Part shown: positions 8,060 through 15,675 of the stretch, piece after piece
Layout of the letters: each line of letters starts with the position of its first letter
Numbering within the stretch: position 1 is the stretch's first letter
Source of the DNA: Bog-159 sp050011755
Lineage (GTDB): Bacteria; Acidobacteriota; Terriglobia; Bryobacterales; Bryobacteraceae
Direction of reading: 5' to 3'
DNA: 19,807 bases
Assembly (NCBI GenBank): GCA_050011755.1
Contig: JBEKIM010000077.1
Span: 1 to 19,807 of the forward strand
Program-made: the position numbers and the translations under genes
The notes under the pieces: model-generated
Told to the model about the DNA's origin: nothing
Seen by the model: only the letters and a program-made list of their open reading frames with translations
Database searches by the model: none

Positions 8060-8593
8060 TCAAGGTCGCGCGGCGTAAAAGAAGTAAGTAGCCTGATAAT
8101 CCGCCGAGGCTTCCACGCCCGCATGCGATTTGTCACAGCCCGTCGCCGGCGCCAGGCCGTCCTGGGTATCCACGCGTTGAATGTAAGTGACCCGCGCAAA
8201 TGTCCCGGAGCCTTCGTGGGATGTAGCCTTTAATAACAGCCACGGAACCGCGTTGCCGCCGGGCGCATTCGCGCGCTGCTGCACCTGTCCGCCCACCTTG
8301 CTGCCGTCCGCGGCTTCCCAGACCGGGCCTTTGTAGTGCTTTCCGATGGCGTCGCCTTTTTCGTCCAATAGGTCGGCTTGCGGCCGGTCGAGCACCCATG
8401 CGAACTGGTCCGCGTCCCCCGGCTTCGCGCTGCATGCATAAATCTGCTGCCCCTTCCCCAGGGCCTTCAGTAAAACAATCGCGGTGCCGGGAGCTTTCAG
8501 ATTATCGGGAACTTGAGGCGGTGGGATCTGTGCGGCGCCCGCACCTGCCAGTGCACCCAGTGCGAAAACACAAGTCAACATCGCGCGGATCAT
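8060..8593 (-). CDS. Exported DUF3455 domain protein
   Basis: A protein of 177 residues with a signal peptide (MIRAMLTCVFALGALAGAGA, cleavage probably before QIPPP). The mature part matches DUF3455: a segment around KGQQIYACSA, a W in FAWVLDRPQADL, and a closing ATGCDKSHAGVEASADYQATYFFY. Two cysteines (in YACSA and TGCDKSH) could form a disulfide. Its function is unknown; in other bacteria the family is secreted and sometimes linked to surface layers. GTG 8599 is an in-frame alternative start two codons upstream. It is convergent with the preceding gene, with only 4 bases between stop codons, and divergent from the ligase gene. No terminator can fit between the convergent stops. Confidence 0.85.
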   Translation of the reverse strand: MIRAMLTCVFALGALAGAGAAQIPPPQVPDNLKAPGTAIVLLKALGKGQQIYACSAKPGDADQFAWVLDRPQADLLDEKGDAIGKHYKGPVWEAADGSKVGGQVQQRANAPGGNAVPWLLLKATSHEGSGTFARVTYIQRVDTQDGLAPATGCDKSHAGVEASADYQATYFFYAARP

Positions 8594-8681
8594 CCCCACA
8601 GTCTATCGCAAGCGTCTATGGGAAGTCGGGCTGGGCGCAAGGGCCGAGCCACCGCGCACCCCACGTATACTGTAGGTGTTC

Positions 8682-9920
8682 ATGGATTCACCCGAACCTC
8701 TCCTCTTCCGCATCGCGCGTTGGCTTACATTCGGGTCGGCGGTCGCTATCCTCTTTTCCATCGCCGCCTCCCAAATCCTGCTCGGACTCGCCCTGGCCGC
8801 TCTGCTGCTTTCCGGAGGCCGCATGCGCCTGCCCCGCATCTGGCTGCCGCTCGGCCTGTTCCTGTTGGGCACGCTGATCTCTCTGGCCCTCTCACCCGAT
8901 CCCGCGGCCGGGTTGCCGCAAGTTCGCAAAATCTTTGTATTTACGATGCTGCTGGTGGTCTTCTCCACGCTACGCGACATGCGCACCATCCGTTGGCTGT
9001 TCCTGAGCTGGGCGGGCGCCGGCACACTCACCGCGCTGCGCGGCCTGGTGCAGTTCGGCCACAAAGTGCAGGAAGCGCACGCGCAGGGCCGCGGCTTTTA
9101 CGAATACTACATCGCCGAGCGCATCACCGGCTTTACCAGCCATTGGATGACCTTTGGCGGTCAGGAAATGTTCGCCCTGCTGATGACCACGGCTTTTCTG
9201 TTTTTCGCGTGCATCGCGCGCAAACGCGTCTGGCTCTGGCTTCTGTGCGCTTTGCTGATGGCTACCGCCCTGCTGTTGGGCTTCACCCGCGGCATCTGGC
9301 TGGCCAGCGCAGGCGCGGGACTATACCTGCTTTGGTTCTGGAAGCGCGCGCTGGCCGCAGCCCTGCCGGTGGCCTTGCTGCTTATCGCCTTTCTGGCCCC
9401 GGCCTCCATTCGCGAGCGATTCTCATCCTTGCGGAACCCTGGCAAGCTGGATTCCAACCAGCATCGCATCGTCACCTGGCGCACGGGCCTCGAAATGATT
9501 CGCGCGCATCCGTGGTTCGGCCTGGGTCCCGAAGAGGTCAAGCTCCAGTTCAATAGCTACGTGCCGGCCGATATCCCGCGCCCGCTGCCGGAGGGCTGGT
9601 ATGGCCATCTGCATAACATCTATCTGCAATATGCCGCCGAGCGCGGAATCCCTACCATGCTGCTGATGCTATGGATGCTGGGCCAGATCCTGTGGGATTG
9701 TCTGCGCGGTGTGTGGCGCCTTCCGCCGGGGCGTAGCGACTTGAGATTCGTGCTGCATGGCGCCATAGCGGTGGTCATCGCCACCATGATTTCCGGTATT
9801 TTCGAATACAACCTGGGCGATAGCGAAGTGCTCACCATGTTTCTGGTGGTGACCGGCTGCGCCTACGCCGCCCTGGATGGCGAAGCCGGCGAAGCCAAGA
9901 AAGACACCGCGGTTGCCTGA
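8682..9920 (+). CDS. O-antigen ligase / polymerase-like (Wzy_C) membrane protein
   Basis: The 412-residue protein is mostly hydrophobic, with roughly 10-12 membrane spans, as in WaaL/Wzy-type glycan transferases. The large periplasmic loop carries family landmarks: FTRGIW with R203, RIVTWRTGLEMIRAHPWFGLGP, and H309-L-H311-N-I-Y-L, where H311 matches the essential WaaL histidine. These enzymes move a lipid-linked glycan onto lipid A core or another acceptor. GTG 8676 lies two codons upstream; ATG 8682 is the better codon, though AGGTG is only 3 bases before it. A TATACT box at 8666-8671 is well placed for a -10, but no -35 is visible, so the mRNA may have almost no leader. The stop lies 44 bases inside the next gene. 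Confidence 0.85.
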   Translation: MDSPEPLLFRIARWLTFGSAVAILFSIAASQILLGLALAALLLSGGRMRLPRIWLPLGLFLLGTLISLALSPDPAAGLPQVRKIFVFTMLLVVFSTLRDMRTIRWLFLSWAGAGTLTALRGLVQFGHKVQEAHAQGRGFYEYYIAERITGFTSHWMTFGGQEMFALLMTTAFLFFACIARKRVWLWLLCALLMATALLLGFTRGIWLASAGAGLYLLWFWKRALAAALPVALLLIAFLAPASIRERFSSLRNPGKLDSNQHRIVTWRTGLEMIRAHPWFGLGPEEVKLQFNSYVPADIPRPLPEGWYGHLHNIYLQYAAERGIPTMLLMLWMLGQILWDCLRGVWRLPPGRSDLRFVLHGAIAVVIATMISGIFEYNLGDSEVLTMFLVVTGCAYAALDGEAGEAKKDTAVA

Positions 9921-10956
9921 CGCGCTCGATATCGAAGACGCTCCCGCGCTGCTCGGTTACCTGCGGCGAACGGGACGCATCGCGGCCGCCGAGCAGCCGC
10001 GCATCGCGGTATTGCAGGGCGGAGTTTCGAATCGCACCGTAAGGGTCGAGCGCGAATCCGGCGAGGCCTGGGTACTGAAACAGGCGCTCGCCAAACTGCG
10101 CGTTCCGGTGGATTGGTTCAGCTCTCCGGATCGCATCTATCGCGAAGCCCTCGGCCTGGAATGGCTGGCGCGCCTGGCGCCGCCGGGATCGATTGCGCCG
10201 CTGCTCTTCGAGGATCGCGAGTATCGCCTGTTGGCCATGCGTGCCGTCCCGCAGCCGCACGAGAATTGGAAGACCATGCTGCTTGATGGGCGAGTCCGGG
10301 CCGATCATGTTCTGCAGTTCGCAACCCTGCTCGCCACGATTCACCGTGAGTCGCACGGGCGCGGCGATCTGGCGGCGGTTTTCGGGGATCGCGGGTTCTT
10401 CGAATCGCTGCGGCTGGAGCCGTATTACGGTTATTCCGCGCGCCAGGCGCCGGCCGCGGCGGCTTTTCTGGATTCCCTTATCCGCGAGACTTTGGACCTC
10501 CGGATCGCCCTGGTGCACGGCGATTACAGTCCCAAGAACATCCTGGTACATGAAGGCCGCCTGGTGCTGCTCGATCACGAAGTAATCCATTTCGGCGACC
10601 CGGCCTTCGATCTGGGATTCTCCCTGACACACTTCCTCGGCAAGGCGCACCACCTGCCGGCGCTGCGGCGGGAATTCACTTCGGCCGCACGGGAATATTG
10701 GCGCGTGTATTGGGAAGCACTGGGGGAATCTGCGCGGAGGGCGTGGGCAACGGACCTGGAGCCGCGCGCGGTACGGCACACGCTGGCTTGCCTGCTGGCG
10801 CGCGTGGTGGGCCGTTCTCCGCTCGAGTATCTGGACGCGGCGGAACGCATTCGCCAGCGCAATGCGGTACTGCGCATCATTCCCCACCCGCCGGACAGAA
10901 TCACCAATCTCATTGCTATCTTCGAAGAAAACATATGCCTATCATCGAGCGTCTAA
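9877..10956 (+). CDS. APH/choline-kinase-fold small-molecule phosphotransferase
   Basis: A protein of 359 residues of the aminoglycoside phosphotransferase superfamily (PF01636 type). The catalytic loop is H214-G-D216-Y-S-P-K-N221, and the metal-binding loop is LLD233-H-E235 followed by GDPAFDLGFSL. An ATP-site segment AVLQGGVSNRTVRV precedes the VLKQAL lysine. The family phosphorylates hydroxyls on small molecules such as aminoglycosides, choline, sugars and homoserine. The sequence does not reveal the substrate, and resistance is not implied. It starts 44 bases inside the ligase gene, and its end overlaps the enolase-like start by 22 bases, so it sits in the middle of a coupled operon. A TTG at 9913 is an alternative start. 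Confidence 0.85.
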   Translation: MAKPAKPRKTPRLPDALDIEDAPALLGYLRRTGRIAAAEQPRIAVLQGGVSNRTVRVERESGEAWVLKQALAKLRVPVDWFSSPDRIYREALGLEWLARLAPPGSIAPLLFEDREYRLLAMRAVPQPHENWKTMLLDGRVRADHVLQFATLLATIHRESHGRGDLAAVFGDRGFFESLRLEPYYGYSARQAPAAAAFLDSLIRETLDLRIALVHGDYSPKNILVHEGRLVLLDHEVIHFGDPAFDLGFSLTHFLGKAHHLPALRREFTSAAREYWRVYWEALGESARRAWATDLEPRAVRHTLACLLARVVGRSPLEYLDAAERIRQRNAVLRIIPHPPDRITNLIAIFEENICLSSSV

Positions 10957-12218
10957 CTGCATCCGAAATCCTGGACAGCCGCGGCCGGCCGACCGTCAAG
11001 GCGGGCTGTTTGTTGGCGGGGGGCGCGGCGGCGTCCGCTTCCGTACCCTCTGGCGTATCCACCGGCACAGCCGAAGCGCTGGAACTGCGCGACCGCGATC
11101 CGCGGCGTTATGGTGGGTTCGGCTGCCGCAAGGCAGTCGCGCAAGTTTCCGGCGAGATCCATGGCGCGTTGGCCGGCCGGGCCTTCGCCGATCAATCCGA
11201 ACTCGACAGCGCCCTCGCGGAACTGGATGGCACTCCCAACAAATCCCGTCTCGGGGCGAATGCCATTCTGGCCGTCTCCGTGGCTTTCGCGCGCGCCTGC
11301 GCGCAGGAGCGGGGATTACCGCTCTACCAGTATTTCGCCGCCATTCTGGGCCACTCGCCCGATACTCTGCCGCGCCTCACCATTAATCTTTTCAGCGGCG
11401 GCAAGCATGCCGGCCGGCAAGTAGCCATCCAGGATGTGTTGATGGTGCCCGCGCGGCCTGCCACCATCGACGACTCGCTGGCTATGGCCTACGACGTCTA
11501 TCAGGCCGCCGCCGCGCTGATTTTGAAGCGCTACAGCATGCGCCTGCTGACCGCCGACGAGGGCGGACTTGCGCCGCAATGCGAAAGCACAGAGGAACTC
11601 ATCGAGATGGCCGTAGTGGCAATCAAGGCGGCGGGTTACAAGCCCGGCGTGGACGTGATGCTGGCGCTGGATGTGGCCGCCAGCCACTTCTACGACAACC
11701 ACCTATATCACCTGGACGGCGCCACTCTCGACAGCGCCGCGATGATTGCCCGCGTAGTCCGCTGGGCGGAGCGCTATCCCATCGTGAGCGTGGAGGACGG
11801 CCTCGCGGAAGACGACTGGGAATGGTGGCCCACGCTCCGGCTGGCACTGGAGAAGCGCGCGCTGGTCGTGGGAGACGACTTACTCTGCACGAACCCGGAT
11901 CGCATCCGGCGCGCCATTGCGGCGCAGGCCTGCAATACGCTGCTGCTGAAGCCCAACCAGATCGGTACCCTGACGGAAGCCGCCGAAGCCTGGCGACTGG
12001 CGAAGGCCGCGGGATGGCAGGTAACGGTCAGCGTGCGCAGCGGCGAGACGGAGGATGACTGGGCCGCGGACCTGGCCGTGGGCTGGCGCGCCGACCAATT
12101 CAAGCCGGGCTCGATCGCGCAATCCGAGCGACTGGCAAAATATAACCGGTTGCTGGCGATCGAGGCCGAGACGAGTGCGCCGGTAGTGCGGTGGCCGCGC
12201 GGCTCGCTCAACAAATAG
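10935..12218 (+). CDS. Enolase-superfamily protein, divergent enolase paralogue
   Basis: The 427-residue protein has full enolase length and layout. Retained features are SRGRPT, the loop S39-G-V-S-T-G, H158, E209 in DEGG, metal ligands D246, E287 and D314, base K339 in KPNQIGTLTE, R368-S369-G-E-T-E-D, and K390 before GS with AKYN. Two active-site positions differ from classical enolase. The IQEFM glutamate is D167 (IQDVLM), and the histidine of SHRSGET is V367 (SVRSGET; E. coli His369). ASEFY also reads ASHFY. Enolase converts 2-phosphoglycerate to phosphoenolpyruvate. With these changes it may be slow or may act on another phosphorylated or phosphono-acid substrate. The start is ATG 10935 inside the kinase gene, with only a weak GAAG upstream. 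A long in-frame extension to 10698 is a shadow of the kinase gene. Confidence 0.88.
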   Translation: MPIIERLTASEILDSRGRPTVKAGCLLAGGAAASASVPSGVSTGTAEALELRDRDPRRYGGFGCRKAVAQVSGEIHGALAGRAFADQSELDSALAELDGTPNKSRLGANAILAVSVAFARACAQERGLPLYQYFAAILGHSPDTLPRLTINLFSGGKHAGRQVAIQDVLMVPARPATIDDSLAMAYDVYQAAAALILKRYSMRLLTADEGGLAPQCESTEELIEMAVVAIKAAGYKPGVDVMLALDVAASHFYDNHLYHLDGATLDSAAMIARVVRWAERYPIVSVEDGLAEDDWEWWPTLRLALEKRALVVGDDLLCTNPDRIRRAIAAQACNTLLLKPNQIGTLTEAAEAWRLAKAAGWQVTVSVRSGETEDDWAADLAVGWRADQFKPGSIAQSERLAKYNRLLAIEAETSAPVVRWPRGSLNK

Positions 12219-12228
12219 TGCTGACTAG

Positions 12229-12507
12229 AGCGACGCGGCGGCCGGCGCGAGACCCCGCCTTCCTGGGAGGGTCGGCGCCGTCGCGCGGTACGGACTGGCG
12301 GAGAATGCACCGATCTCCAATTTGGGCGATCTGTGGGTGGTCCGCTACCTGTTGTCGAAGGGAGCGACGGCGACTCGGGTCGAGACCATTCTCCGGCTCG
12401 CCAGCCCGCATTTCCCCCGCCGTCACTATCGTCCAGACGACTACCGGCGCCGCACCCTGGCGCATGCTGCTTTTCCCGCCCCAGGGGGCGCACTGCGTGA
12501 CCCTGGG
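12229..12507 (+). pseudogene. Orphan reading-frame fragment of unknown origin
   Basis: An open frame without a good start follows a TAG at 12226-12228. The stretch around NLGDLWVVRYLLSKGA, followed by an RVETILRLASPHF-like amphipathic helix and RRHYRPDDY, reads like genuine protein, unlike the opposite strand. It stops making sense near 12508, where the transposase remnant begins on the other strand. It may be the surviving piece of a gene cut by the IS insertion. I cannot assign a family, and chance is possible. Confidence 0.28.
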
Positions 12508-12800
12508 CCTCCGCCGACTCATGCTCATGTGCCCTCCACAACTCTCCAACCGCTTGACGTAATCGTTGCTCGCATACTGGGTTCCGCGATCGGAATGTCG
12601 CACCAACCCTGGCTTCGGTTTTCGGCTGGCAATCGCGGCTTCCAATGCGGCGAGCGGCAGGCTGGTTTCCAGGGCCCGTCCCAACTGCCAGCCGATCACT
12701 TTGCGCGAGTAGGCGTCCAGCACCACAGCCAAAATACGAACCCACCGCGCAGCCGGATGTACGTGATGTCCGCTACCCACAACTGGTGCTCAGTTCCATC
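12508..12800 (-). pseudogene. IS3-type transposase (rve integrase core) remnant
   Basis: Read on the minus strand, the sequence gives HQLWVADITYIRL (first DDE aspartate), then in a shifted frame LAVVLDAYSRKVIGWQL and VRHSDRGTQYAS (second aspartate), ending at SCGGHMSMSR. The shift lies in the run at about 12730-12735, where one base is missing between GGFV and LAVVLD. The usual continuation GNPYDNA...ESF, with the catalytic glutamate, is absent. The copy is therefore truncated and frameshifted and cannot encode an active transposase. It separates the ligase/kinase/enolase-like unit from the ABC exporter and indicates past insertion and decay here. Confidence 0.75.
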
Positions 12801-12957
12801 GTCTCGGCCAGGTTCGGGTGTACTTTGAAAGCATCCCGCAGCGCTGCTTCCACCTCTCCCGGAGCTTTCTCTCCCAGTCCCGATAGAAACTGAAAAAACG
12901 GGCTTCCAGTGCATCGCTGCTGGAGGACCCCGCCGGGTGGCGTCCCGGAGGAGAACA

Positions 12958-13018
12958 ATCGCTCACTCTTTCGCTTCCACAGATACAGCGCCCCGCGGCT
13001 CACCCGAGTTCGTCGGCT
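12958..13018 (-). pseudogene. Helix-turn-helix fragment, probably same decayed IS
   Basis: Minus-strand frames give LADELG and, one base out of phase, VSRGALYLWKRKSERL. Together they would read as a transposase-type helix-turn-helix. The missing base lies in the CCC at 13003-13005. About 160 bases between this and the integrase core (12800-12957) have no convincing frame. Its assignment to the same element is an inference from strand and proximity. Confidence 0.3.
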
Positions 13019-13217
13019 AACCGCTCAGTCCGCCCACTGCCGCGAACATGATCAGGAGGGAATAGAAGCTGCCGCTGTTGGTGCCGGAGCCCAGGAACCG
13101 GTCTCCCTCAGAAACTTCCGCCACCCCTTTTAGCCGGGCAATGCCGGGCATGCGCATGGCGCCCATTTTATCGCCAACGGCCGATGGCTGAAATGACATC
13201 GAAAAGCGAGGATTCAT
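13017..13217 (-). CDS. Small hypothetical protein with a C-terminal membrane segment
   Basis: I do not recognise it. The ORF has 66 residues from ATG 13217, or up to 78 from the preceding stop, with no clear Shine-Dalgarno. The middle (MRMPGIARLKGVAEVSEGDR) reads like real protein, with third positions favouring G and C. The end (FYSLLIMFAAVGGLSG) looks like a membrane span. Its stop abuts the helix-turn-helix fragment, so it may be a gene truncated by the decayed IS or a genuine short membrane protein. Confidence 0.33.
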   Translation of the reverse strand: MNPRFSMSFQPSAVGDKMGAMRMPGIARLKGVAEVSEGDRFLGSGTNSGSFYSLLIMFAAVGGLSG

Positions 13218-13315
13218 CGTGAGTGCCGATCCGAGGGCCGGGTTGGAGGACTAGCCTTTTTACCGGGTGCCGGGTAGTGTCCGAAATGGCAAGCGCGTGC
13301 GAAACTAATAGCTAA

Positions 13316-15208
13316 GTGCTCCCAGACCCGTCTAAGCGACCCAAATCCGAACGCCTGCGCGCCCTGCTGCCCGATATCTGGGAACTGGTGCGGCCGCGCC
13401 GCGGCATCCTGGCCATCGGCATGGTGCTGATGGCGATCAACCGCGTTTCGGGACTGGTGCTGCCGGCCTCCACCAAATACCTGGTGGACGATATCATCGG
13501 CAAGCGGGAGTATTACCTGCTGCGGACCCTGATCCTGGTAGTGGTGGGCGCCACCATCATCCAGGGCATTACGTCATTCGCCCTGACGCAACTGCTTTCC
13601 AAGGCGGCGCAAAGGCTGATCGCGGAGTTGCGGCGGAAGGTGCAGGTGCACGTCGGCCGGCTACCGGTATCCTATTACGACGCGAATAAGAGCGGCATGC
13701 TGGTTTCGCGGATCATGAGCGATGTGGAAGGCGTGCGCAACCTGATCGGCACGGGCCTGGTGGAATTCGTGGGAGGGCTGCTGACGGCGGTGCTGGCGTT
13801 GGGCGTGCTGCTGCGGCTGAGCGCCTCGATGACCGGCGTGGCGCTGGGCGCGATCGTGGCATTCGGCCTGGCGCTGAGTAAAGCGTTCGGCGTGATGCGC
13901 CCTATTTTCCGCGAGCGCGGAAAAATCAACGCCGAAGTGACCGGCCGGCTGACCGAGTCGCTGGGCGGCGTGCGCGTGGTGAAGGGCTACCACGCCGAGG
14001 AGGCGGAGGCGGAAGTATTCTCGGGCGGGGTGCAGCGGCTGCTCGATAACGTGATGAAGAGCCTGACATCCACGTCGCTGATGAGCTTCGGCGCAACCCT
14101 GATGATGGGCATACTGGGAGCGCTGGTGATGTATCTGGGCGCGCGGCAGATGATGGCGCACACCCTGACGCTGGGGCAGTTCTTCACTTTCACGATGTTC
14201 CTGGCCTTTCTGATCGGGCCGGTCTTCCAGATTGTGGGCATCGGGACGCAGATCAGCGAGGCGCTGGCCGGCCTGGAACGTACGCGCGAAGTGCTGCGCG
14301 AGCGGCCCGAGGATGAGGATCCCCGCAGGCAGGTGAAGGCAGGACGCATCGCGGGAGAAGTGGCCTTCGATCACGTCACCTTCTCCTATGACGCAGGCAA
14401 GGCGGTGCTGCACGATGTCTCCTTTCGTTCGGCGCCGGATACGGTGACCGCGCTGGTAGGCCCGTCGGGCTCGGGGAAGTCCACGATCATCGGATTGATT
14501 GCGGCTTTCTATACGCCGATCGAGGGGGCCATCTATGTGGACGGCATAGACCTCGCGACCATCCGGCTGGACTCCTATCGCACGCAGCTTGGGGTAGTGC
14601 TGCAGGACACATTTCTTTTCGACGGCAGCATTCGCGAGAATGTGGCGTTCTCGCGTCCGGGCGCGACGGAAGTGCAGATTCGCGAAGCCTGCCGGATCGC
14701 GCGCGTGGACGAATTCGCGGAGACGTTCGAGAAGGGCTACGACACCGTGGTCGGCGAGCGCGGCGTGAAATTGTCGGGCGGCCAGCGACAGCGGGTTTCC
14801 ATCGCACGCGCGATTCTGGCCGATCCCGCGATTCTCATTCTGGATGAAGCCACCTCCAGCCTGGACTCGGAATCGGAGGCCTTGATTCAGGAAGGCCTGT
14901 CGTACCTGATGAAGGGGCGCACCACGTTCGTGATCGCGCACCGGCTGTCGACCATCCAGCGGGCCGACCAGATCCTGGTAGTGGAGGGCGGACGCATCGT
15001 GGAGCATGGCCGGCACGAATCGTTGTACACGCTGCGGGGTAGATACTACGATCTCTATACGCGGCAGCACGGGGTGCAGACGAACTTGTTTCTGGCCCCG
15101 GGCGAGGGCCAGGAACAGCCGGCGCTGGAGGAGGAAGTTGCCAGCGCGGGCGCGCCGGCGGGCGCCGGGAATCCCCTGTCGAACGCGGTCAGGCTGATTC
15201 GAGGGTGA
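13316..15208 (+). CDS. ABC exporter half-transporter (MsbA/multidrug type)
   Basis: The 630-residue protein has a six-helix exporter domain (about residues 25-320) fused to an ATPase domain (about 340-590). ATPase landmarks are Walker A G382-PSGSGKST390, Q-loop Q430 in VLQDTFLFDGSIRENV, signature L486-SGGQ490, Walker B ILILD510-E511, and switch H542 in IAHRLST. Half-transporters of this kind dimerise to export lipids, glycolipids, peptides or drugs across the inner membrane; the substrate cannot be read from sequence. The first codon is GTG, with an in-frame TAA immediately before it and no Shine-Dalgarno, so the start is poorly supported. No other start exists before the first membrane helix. 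The tail after residue 595 is Ala/Gly/Glu-rich and probably disordered. Confidence 0.93.
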   Translation: MLPDPSKRPKSERLRALLPDIWELVRPRRGILAIGMVLMAINRVSGLVLPASTKYLVDDIIGKREYYLLRTLILVVVGATIIQGITSFALTQLLSKAAQRLIAELRRKVQVHVGRLPVSYYDANKSGMLVSRIMSDVEGVRNLIGTGLVEFVGGLLTAVLALGVLLRLSASMTGVALGAIVAFGLALSKAFGVMRPIFRERGKINAEVTGRLTESLGGVRVVKGYHAEEAEAEVFSGGVQRLLDNVMKSLTSTSLMSFGATLMMGILGALVMYLGARQMMAHTLTLGQFFTFTMFLAFLIGPVFQIVGIGTQISEALAGLERTREVLRERPEDEDPRRQVKAGRIAGEVAFDHVTFSYDAGKAVLHDVSFRSAPDTVTALVGPSGSGKSTIIGLIAAFYTPIEGAIYVDGIDLATIRLDSYRTQLGVVLQDTFLFDGSIRENVAFSRPGATEVQIREACRIARVDEFAETFEKGYDTVVGERGVKLSGGQRQRVSIARAILADPAILILDEATSSLDSESEALIQEGLSYLMKGRTTFVIAHRLSTIQRADQILVVEGGRIVEHGRHESLYTLRGRYYDLYTRQHGVQTNLFLAPGEGQEQPALEEEVASAGAPAGAGNPLSNAVRLIRG

Positions 15209-15225
15209 AGCGCATCCGCCTTTGA

Positions 15226-15245
15226 GCGGGACTTAAGAGTCCCGC
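15226..15245 (+). terminator. Perfect hairpin just after the ABC gene
   Basis: GCGGGACT (15226-15233) pairs perfectly with AGTCCCGC (15238-15245) around a TAAG loop, 17 bases past the ABC stop. No T-run follows, so it is either a bidirectional or processing hairpin or the first part of a two-hairpin terminator with the element at 15272. Confidence 0.35.
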
Positions 15246-15271
15246 CGGCGCGCTCATCTGAGACCCCATTG

Positions 15272-15298
15272 CCGCTCAATAAGTTAGCGGTTGTTTTT
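15272..15298 (+). terminator. Likely intrinsic terminator of the ABC gene
   Basis: CCGCT-c-AA (15272-15279) pairs with TTAGCGG (15284-15290), leaving one bulged C and a short TAAG loop region. TTGTTTTT (15291-15298) follows immediately. Hairpin plus T-run 60-90 bases after the stop fits rho-independent termination of the + strand transcript. Confidence 0.5.
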
Positions 15299-15330
15299 CG
15301 GAGCCGCAAAGATGATGAAAACCAAGAATA

Positions 15331-15417
15331 GTGGGGCGGCCAATCTTGGCCGCAGCCCGCTTTCCAGCCGGCTTAGCCACCTGAAAAGGCGGCTGCGGGC
15401 ATGATTGCCCGCCCCAC
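15331..15417. repeat. Palindrome-rich extragenic repeat (REP/MITE-like)
   Basis: The 87-base block is bounded by perfect 9-base inverted ends, GTGGGGCGG (15331-15339) and CCGCCCCAC (15409-15417). Next to each end is its own perfect hairpin: GCGGCCAA/TTGGCCGC (15336-15353) and GCGGGCA/TGCCCGC (15395-15412). Inner segments CCGCAGCC and GGCTGCGG also pair. It lies between convergent genes, the usual home of dispersed palindromic repeats. No second copy was noticed in this window, so its repetitive nature is an inference from architecture. Confidence 0.5.
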
Positions 15418-15554
15418 GGTGAGTTTTCGACGATGCCCCGCAGGGGGTCTCGCCGCTGTTTCACCCGCATCCGCGGGGGCGCCCGCTGAAGCGTGCGCCA
15501 CACAAGTACGGTCCATAAATTGCTCTATCGTTTGCAGGGGACGGACGAGGCGAT

Positions 15555-15641
15555 ATGTGGATTGCAGGTGGACTCGCGATTTTGGTGTTATTCAGCTTGC
15601 TGTTGTCGATGATTTCGAGCCCGCCGACGATCGGCCGGTGA
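15555..15641 (+). CDS. Possible 28-residue single-span membrane micro-protein
   Basis: ATG 15555 follows GAGG at 4-base spacing and opens a 28-codon frame ending TGA at 15639-15641. Residues 3-20 (IAGGLAILVLFSLLLSMI) form an ideal membrane span, followed by a short polar tail with PP and a final Arg. It sits in the otherwise gene-free stretch between the ABC and glutamine-synthetase genes. It is too short to match a family by eye, so whether it is translated is unproven. Confidence 0.35.
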   Translation: MWIAGGLAILVLFSLLLSMISSPPTIGR

Positions 15642-15675
15642 GACGAGGCTGTACAAATCCGACACACAACGCCTG

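Noticed and set aside
8513..9556. 347-residue + strand ORF overlapping the ligase in another frame
   Set aside because: Arg/His/Ala-rich out-of-frame translation; the membrane-protein frame is clearly the coding one.
13272..13281. GGGTAGTGTC shared with 18541-18550, considered as an IS end
   Set aside because: A 10-base match is expected by chance in 20 kb, and the flanks do not align convincingly.
13661..15070. 469-residue minus-strand ORF opposite the ABC exporter
   Set aside because: His/Arg/Gln-rich mirror of a well-supported gene; no motif and no start context.
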